Positions 58,273 to 64,000 of a stretch of 64,000 bases of DNA are shown one piece after another. The notes under the pieces were generated by a model. That model saw only the letters and a list, made by a program, of their open reading frames with translations, had not been told where the DNA came from and did not search any database. Both the position numbers and the translations under genes were made by a program. Every line of letters begins with the position of its first letter. Position 1 is the first letter of the stretch. This DNA is from Tenebrio molitor (lineage: Eukaryota > Arthropoda > Insecta > Coleoptera > Tenebrionidae): assembly GCF_963966145.1 (NCBI RefSeq), contig NC_091053.1, positions 8,308,001 to 8,372,000 on the forward strand, written 5' to 3'.

Positions 58273-58477
58273 ACGGGTGTTCAATTAAATTTATCCTCAA
58301 AGTTGGCGTTGAAGAGTCGATTGTGAATGCACAACTCGGCAGTCTCCAAAGTAAAAACACAAACAACGCAAAAGTGAAGTTAGATTTAAACACCTGATCC
58401 ATGATCTGTAACCCGTGGTGCGTTCACAATTGATTTTTCAATGCCTACTTTGAGGATAAATTTAAATGAACACCCGA
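58273..58477. mobile_element. MITE family J, copy J3
   Basis: ACGGGTGTTCAATTAAATTT at the left and AAATTTAAATGAACACCCGA at the right are inverted and TA-flanked. Inner GGCGTTGAAGAGTCGATTGT and GTGGTGCGTTCACAATTGAT arms match J1. It is the longest of the three copies. Confidence 0.9.
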
Positions 58478-59979
58478 TATGTGTAACAAATGTGCTTCAT
58501 GAAATACACTTCCTGGATTTTGACTGTTAAATTCCTTGGTAATTATTTGCCAACCCTTATTTTTTCATTGGCAGTAACGGATCTAATTTTCTAATTTAAG
58601 AAGAAACTTATCGTTACAAGGAGTAGTATATTATTACCCAAGGAAAAAAACTGTCCTGAAAAATTTAAACATTCGAGTACATCACAAACAAGTTGCACTA
58701 CCCAAGTGTCATAATATCCATATGAAATCACTTTTTTTTGTTTTATTGTATTTTTAAACTTAGTACAAACATGTATATTTTGCTTCCATTTCCATTATTA
58801 TTATCTACTTTTCAGCCAACACAGTAATACATGTTTTACAAATATAATATCTGATCTACGTGTTGTTCAAAAGAGTAAACTGTTACATTTATATTATCCA
58901 ATATTGCTTTACATTGCATTTGCCAGTTTATTTTGTCGTGATGAATTTTTAAATTATAGTTCAAACTTTTTCATCAAGTCGTGAATCTATCACTGGAGAT
59001 TAATTATTAATATGTACTGGTAATGATGTACCTAAAAACAGTAACAATTTGCCCAATAAAGTAGGATAAGTTGTTACTTATTACATTCTGAATCGGTTTA
59101 TTTTAACATTTCTGATTAAAATAACAATTGTTTGTTTTAGTCAACGGTCGATCACGGTGTAATAAATAATACGTATTGTTATTGTTTATTATTAAATTAA
59201 TTCAACAATAACGTACTTGTTGAAATTATAATAAAGCAACGAATTAATTTTCGATTATTATTAGATATATATTTTACAGAAACTATACACACATCTAACA
59301 TCAGCTAAGCTAACACACATCGACCAAAATAATACCTAATTCTTAGAAATTTATTCCAGAGTTGTAAATTTACTGATCACATAATGGCTGCAAAATATCC
59401 ACCAGCAACATTTGACAGTAATTGAGAGTTATATGTTTTTTTGTATGCCAAATACACATCTGGAAGTCCGACAGGTACCCCGGTAATCGTTAAATGGCTT
59501 TTAGCAATGAATTAATGCATTACATTAAGAGCTTTCAGTACTTCGTTCAACATAAAATAGGATTATGTACTCACAACTAAATTTAAGCTTTATCCTTATC
59601 GGTGAACGATTGTTCATCTCAATAAATCGTTATTAACATATATTAATATTTAATCAAATGATTATAAAAAGTTTTGACAGTGTTTGATAGGTGGGTAAAA
59701 CTTTTAAAATATTTTGCTTTGTTAAAACTGACGTTTAAATAAAAACACTGGAATGCACAATAGTTATTTTGACACTTATTGTTATTTAATTTTCTAAAAT
59801 AACTAAAAATTATTTTCATTGTTGGACATAACACATTTTTCAGAATTGCCTATTTTCAAAGGGGTTTTATTAATAAAAATGATTATTGGAAATATTCACG
59901 ACAATGTGCATATGATCGTGTTATCCAAAAGAAGTAGAACATCGTGTTTTTTTCGAACATTGAAGAAGAATGGTGGAAC
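58478..59979. other. AT-rich non-coding stretch
   Basis: GTAGTATATTATTACCCAAG at 58625 resembles the outer end of the palindromic families, but no opposite arm is evident. Nothing else was seen. Confidence 0.45.
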
Positions 59980-60420
59980 CCGTTTTAAATGCTGGCAGTG
60001 TAAGCCTACTGGACGTGCTACACTGGCTATATTAGATGTTCTGGAAAATTTTAACCAAATTGTTCAACGCAATCCACATATTTCCGCGCCGTGTTTATCT
60101 CAACAAATATGTAGATCTGAATTAACAAGTAACCTTTTTCCTTCCCTCTCGAAAATTGATATCCTTCATTTTTTCTAATAAAATTTACATTTGCACTCTT
60201 AAAAATATTCTTTAGTTTAACAACTCCCACCTCTTAAATTTTTTAAACATTTATTTGATAATGACTTGCCCGACATTACTTTTTTTCTGATGAGGCTTGG
60301 TTCCATCTTTGTGATTTCGTTAACTCTCAAAATCACAGAATTTGGTCAGCGTATGCTTTGATAGCTACCAAAGACTCCTTATTGAAGCATTTATAATACA
60401 ACGGCATCATGTGAAACTGA
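59980..60420 (+). pseudogene. Mariner-like transposase remnant
   Basis: The frame ending at 60178 contains TGRATLAILDVLENFNQIVQ and RNPHISAPCLSQQI, the N-terminal helix-turn-helix part. Further on come DLPDITFFSDEAWFHLCDFV and NSQNHRIWSAYAL, carrying the first catalytic Asp. The second and third catalytic blocks are gone. FSDEAWFHL is shared with the element at 36817-38373, so they belong to related lineages. Confidence 0.75.
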
Positions 60421-61614
60421 CAAATGGCTACTTCAAGATTCAGCTACTACTCACACGGCGCAAGCAATAACACAGGAGAACACTGATTCTGCGGCGTGGA
60501 TTTTGAAAGTCGATATTGGGTAATTTTAATCTTGTGAATACGAAAAGCCCATCATATCTGCCGAATTGACTCTAAGTTTTGAGATAAAGGCAACCCTCTT
60601 ATGATGAACATAGAATAAAATAAAAATATTGGATATGTTTTAAAACTTTAATTTTCCAACGGCAGCAGCGTTTAAATAGAATTAATCGTATAAAAAAAAA
60701 TTCACGAAAATAAATTAAGAAAAACGTTTTTTATGCGATCGTCTAGGTACTGTGTTTTTGGTTAGCAGTAGTCCACCATCATATGGCGGTCTCACTAGCC
60801 TTGATATTTCTAATTTCTTCCATATTTCTTCCATAAATTTAAGTCTCCAATCAAGTCATTGAGCTCTCCTTGAGAAAAACCCTAAAGTGTAGGATTGCAC
60901 CCTTCAAATTCACTTTCGCTTCTGTTTTCACTCTCAAGAGTCTAACATTTCAACATCATCATAGGAAACGTTTGATAAGGCAGTAAATATCGGCACTGGC
61001 AAATCTTCACTGTGCAACATTGATGGTTTAGCCGATTGTACCTATATTTGGAAAAAATATGCTTCGTAAGCTTATTTTACAAAATCGGTAATATTTCTTC
61101 GTTGTAGTTGTTGACAATATTTACCACAAAAATTGTTGAGATCGTTAACACAAAACTTACGGAAAGAACTCATATTTTTTTCTGACATAAAAACACCCAA
61201 TAAAACAAATGAATAAGCCAACTGATATTTTAGCAATCAAAATAATGAGCAAGATAAGACAGACTATTAAAATTTTTATCATTTTGGATAGTAGGGTTTA
61301 TTGTGAGAAGTAGAGTCAATTTAAACAAAAAAACTACATCCCGAGTAATTGTTACTTGAGTTACATCCAAATTCACTACAAAAGTTAATGCCGCAGAACA
61401 ACATTTTTTTTTGTTCCCCAGTGTAATTAATTATTTAGAGAAGCTTTTCCAAGCCGATTGATAAGTATAGGATTGTGGTCAAGCTGATCAACTGACTTGA
61501 TTTCTTCAAGATCTTCCGTTTCGATATCGTACTATTTAGGCAACCGATTAACAATTTGCAAGAACTATAAGAAACAATTCAATAAGCAGCCCAATATTTT
61601 TTTATTTCGGATTC
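60421..61614. other. AT-rich non-coding stretch
   Basis: Nothing supportable was seen. Confidence 0.5.
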
Positions 61615-63276
61615 CTGGTTTGGCAGCGATAGCGAGCAGACGTGGAAAAAGTGCAGCGATAGCAAACGTAAACAACGACGAGTGAGTGAGAGGTGATAAG
61701 GAGAAGACAGCGGGCAAGAAAGAGAGGGCATGCCGAAATCGCCGAAAGCAAGGAAAGAAAGCAGCAAGAGAGAAAGAGAAGAGGGTAGGATGTCGGAAGA
61801 AGCTCTGAACCCATTCAGAAAGAGTTCCAGAACCGAAAGATCCCCAAGTAGAGGCGAAGAAATAAATCAAACCAAAGAAATAGAGGAGAAAATAGAAACA
61901 GTGCTCAGAGAGATAAAAGAGGATATGGCGGGAATAGTAGAGGAGAGCAGAGCACGAAGAAAGGAATTAGCGGCAGCGAGAGAGAAGGAGGGAGAGCAAG
62001 AAAGAGAGGACATGCTGAAATCGTCAGAAGTAAGGAAAGAAAGCAGCAAGAGAGAAAGAGAAGAGGGTAGAACGTCGAAAGAAGGCAAGAACCCATTCAG
62101 AAATAGTTCCAGAACGAGAAGATCACCAAATAGAAGCCAAGAAGAAAATCAAAGCAAGGAAATGGATAAGGAAATGAAAACAACCATGATAAGAGAGATG
62201 AGAGAGGAGATCAAAACACTAAGAAAGGAATTAGCGGCAGTGAGAGAGGAGAATGGGGAGCTAAGGAAAGAATTAGCGACAGTGAGAGAGGAGATGAGAG
62301 GAAGAGAAGAAAAAGGGCAGTTGGAGAAGGCAGATTGGATGAAAAGGATGGAAATAATAGATTAAAAGATGGAACAAAGAGAAAAGAAGGAGAGGAAGAA
62401 TAATGTTATAATAACTGGAATAGGAGCAATAAGTGGAAATGTAGAGAGGGGGGTGGAAGAATGGTTAGAAAGGGAGATAGGGGTGAAAGTGAATGTAAAG
62501 GAAGCATTTAAAATAAATAAAGATAAGATGATGCTGGCAAAATTAGAAAATTGGGAGCAGAAGAAGAACATAATGCTAAGTAAGAGTAAGTTAAAGGAAA
62601 AAAAAAGGTGAGAGGATGTATATAGATGACGATTTGACAAAAGAAGAAAGGGAAACACAAAAGAAGTTAAGAGAGTTGGCCAGAGAGGAGAGAGATAGAG
62701 GAAAAAGGGTGAAAATAGGATACAGGAAAATACAGATAAACGGGGACTGGTTTAGATGGGATAAGAGACAGGAGAAACTGAAGAAAATTTGCTAGAAGAA
62801 GGAGAGAATAAGAAGACGACTCGGCGAGAAAATGTACAAGGAGAAGGTGAATAAAAAGGTAGAGGGACAAAGACACAGAAAAGTAAGAGAGAAGAGAGAG
62901 ACTAAGAGAATCGAAGTACAATAGGGAGGGGAGAGAGTGTGTGTGAGAGAGGAAAATGATAGCGGATTGCAGAGGTGGGGACGAGGAGAGAGAGAACAGG
63001 AATGGGAAGGAAGGAGAAGAGAGAGAGAAGGTGCAGGAGGTGACGTGAGGACAGTGAGAAGATCGAACACATGCGGCGAAATGTGAGAGAGAAAGAGAAG
63101 GGAAGGGGGAGAAATATGGAGCGAAGACGGCAGGGAGATGGATGAAAGAGTAAGGAAGAGGAGAGAAAGAATGGAGAACGAGAGAAGTGAGGGAGAATAA
63201 TAAATTGTTATTTTTATGTATGTTTTGTAATCAGGAATCCGAAAGCCCGTAGGGCAAAATAAAGCATTTTGTTGTT
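61615..63276 (+). mobile_element. LINE copy with 5' end, ORF1 and 3' end; ORF2 mostly deleted
   Basis: A GC-richer leader (AGCGATAGCGAGCAGACGTG) precedes ORF1. After ORF1 (61730-62797) the sequence is purine-rich and skips to the last part of ORF2, where GREMDERVRKRRERMENE corresponds to GREIRWIKAIWKRRER at 8.1 kb. The end is AATAAAGCATTTTGTTG, shared with the copy ending at 8190. The deleted part includes endonuclease and reverse transcriptase. Confidence 0.8.
61730..62797 (+). pseudogene. LINE ORF1 protein, RRM type, with internal duplication
   Basis: ORF1 proteins coat LINE RNA as a ribonucleoprotein. The N-terminal half starts MPKSPKARKESSKREREEGR and is highly charged, with a predicted coiled coil (ELAAVREENGELRKELATVR). 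It contains a 94-codon direct duplication: RKESSKREREEGR .. NPFR.SSRT.RSP.R recurs about 282 bases later. The second half has RKNNVIITGI and VEEWLEREIGVKVNVKEAF, then LAKLENWEQKKNIM, YIDDDLTKEERETQKKLREL and KIGYRKIQINGDWFRWD, the RRM-like and C-terminal domain of insect LINE ORF1. One in-frame stop (62363) and a shift in a nine-A run near 62600 break it. Confidence 0.8.
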
Positions 63277-63308
63277 GGTATTTTTTTATTTCTATGATTA
63301 CTTTTATA

Positions 63309-63481
63309 CAGGGTATGTCACGAGTGATAATGAGCCCGACGGAATTGAAAATGCAACCCACAATACATTTGCAAAGCAAACCTAGATATGGACGCGGAAA
63401 ATATACAGGTTTGCTTTGCAAATGTATTGTGGGTAGCATTTTCAATTCCATCGGGCACATTATCACTCGTAAAATACCCTG
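63309..63481. mobile_element. Foldback MITE family A, complete (A6)
   Basis: CAGGGTATGTCACGAGTGAT at the left and ATCACTCGTAAAATACCCTG at the right, TA-flanked. Arms continue through GAGCCCGACGGAATTGAAAA to GCAAAGCAAACCT; the loop is about 30 bp. It sits just downstream of the LINE end. Confidence 0.9.
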
Positions 63482-64000
63482 TATGTACGTAATATTTAAA
63501 TATAGAGGTTTTTCCTTTTTAAATTAATTCAATGAATTTACATTTTTCACTCCCACCTTCTATGCACGTACTCCTATGTCTATTTTCGAACATAAAACTG
63601 TCATCAGAATAACCAACATTTACTTACGAGTACATTGTCAACATATGAAAAACAACCTCAATAAAAAATATAATTCATTTTAGAATCTGTGGGTTTTTTG
63701 TTATTGTTGGTAAACCAAACTGGTAACGAAATATCACTTCAAAAATGTTAACTTTGTGAAGGTAATTCCCGCTATTGGTGTAATAATTGTCACAAATGAG
63801 TCTGGTGGAAAGAACGAAGACGAATTATATAAAAAGCGTAGGCAAGTAAGAAGTTGATGGCGTGGAAGACAAAGACTGATTATCTGTGTTCGAAAAGAGG
63901 AAAAGAAACAAATTGACTGGTCCTAGGTGAACACCATTCGTTCACAGACCGGAAATAAAGCACATCCAATGTATACGAACATAATGATGCCATATGTTTC
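63482..64000. other. AT-rich non-coding end of window
   Basis: No gene recognised. TGTTAACTTTGTGAAGGTAAT at 63746 vaguely resembles the inner junction of long family A elements. Confidence 0.4.

Noticed and set aside
62792..63466. 224-codon minus-strand ORF rich in Ser/Leu
   Set aside because: It is the antisense of purine-rich LINE sequence and runs into a foldback MITE; low-complexity shadow.

Overview
This is a 64 kb stretch of AT-rich animal nuclear DNA, almost certainly from an insect and most likely a beetle. The beetle call is inference. It rests on the mix of Tc1/mariner, PIF/Harbinger and non-LTR remnants, the abundance of short TA-flanked inverted-repeat elements, and insect-like coding exons with GT-AG introns. 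There are no operons, and no rRNA genes or CRISPR arrays were seen. No new multi-gene system was found: the window is essentially the introns of one large gene, densely filled with transposon fossils.

Host gene. Two plus-strand exons fit together. One (28794-28857) encodes a hydrophobic signal-peptide segment ending ..AVHPG. The other (48097-48277) encodes the start of an extracellular CUB domain. They join in phase 1 across a 19.2 kb intron, and the second has a clean donor leading into an intron that runs off the window. The product looks like a secreted or membrane CUB protein of the suppressor-of-lurcher (sol-1) type. Two other candidate terminal exons lie in the same intron: 30103-30304 (+) and, weaker, 47202-47405 (-).

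Retroelements. Five 3'-co-terminal pieces of a non-LTR element with a restriction-like endonuclease end lie at 1.2, 11.2, 26.9, 35.2 and 44.1 kb. A second LINE family gives an ORF2 fragment with an inverted 5' part (6.7-8.2 kb) and a copy with an internally duplicated ORF1 and most of ORF2 missing (61.6-63.3 kb). A third leaves a C-terminal RT fragment (25.3 kb). A fourth leaves an RNase H / zinc-knuckle tail (45.7-46.4 kb). A SINE-like unit with two successive tRNA-like heads sits at 44.67 kb.

DNA transposons. Decayed Tc1/mariner-superfamily transposases lie at 18.4 (+), 18.9 (-), 32.7 (-), 37-38.2 (-, inside a full element with both terminal repeats), 51.2 (+), 53.6 (+) and 60 kb (+). A PIF/Harbinger transposase remnant lies at 56.3 kb, and a Harbinger-like TIR element carrying a MADF coding segment at 27.9 kb. 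At least six MITE families are present in several copies.

The most distinctive signal is a group of palindromic repeats at roughly ten places. They have CpG-containing cores, and many share an outer end close to AATAGTATATTAT. Some are nested in each other or in other transposons, and related copies in the window preserve the unoccupied site.
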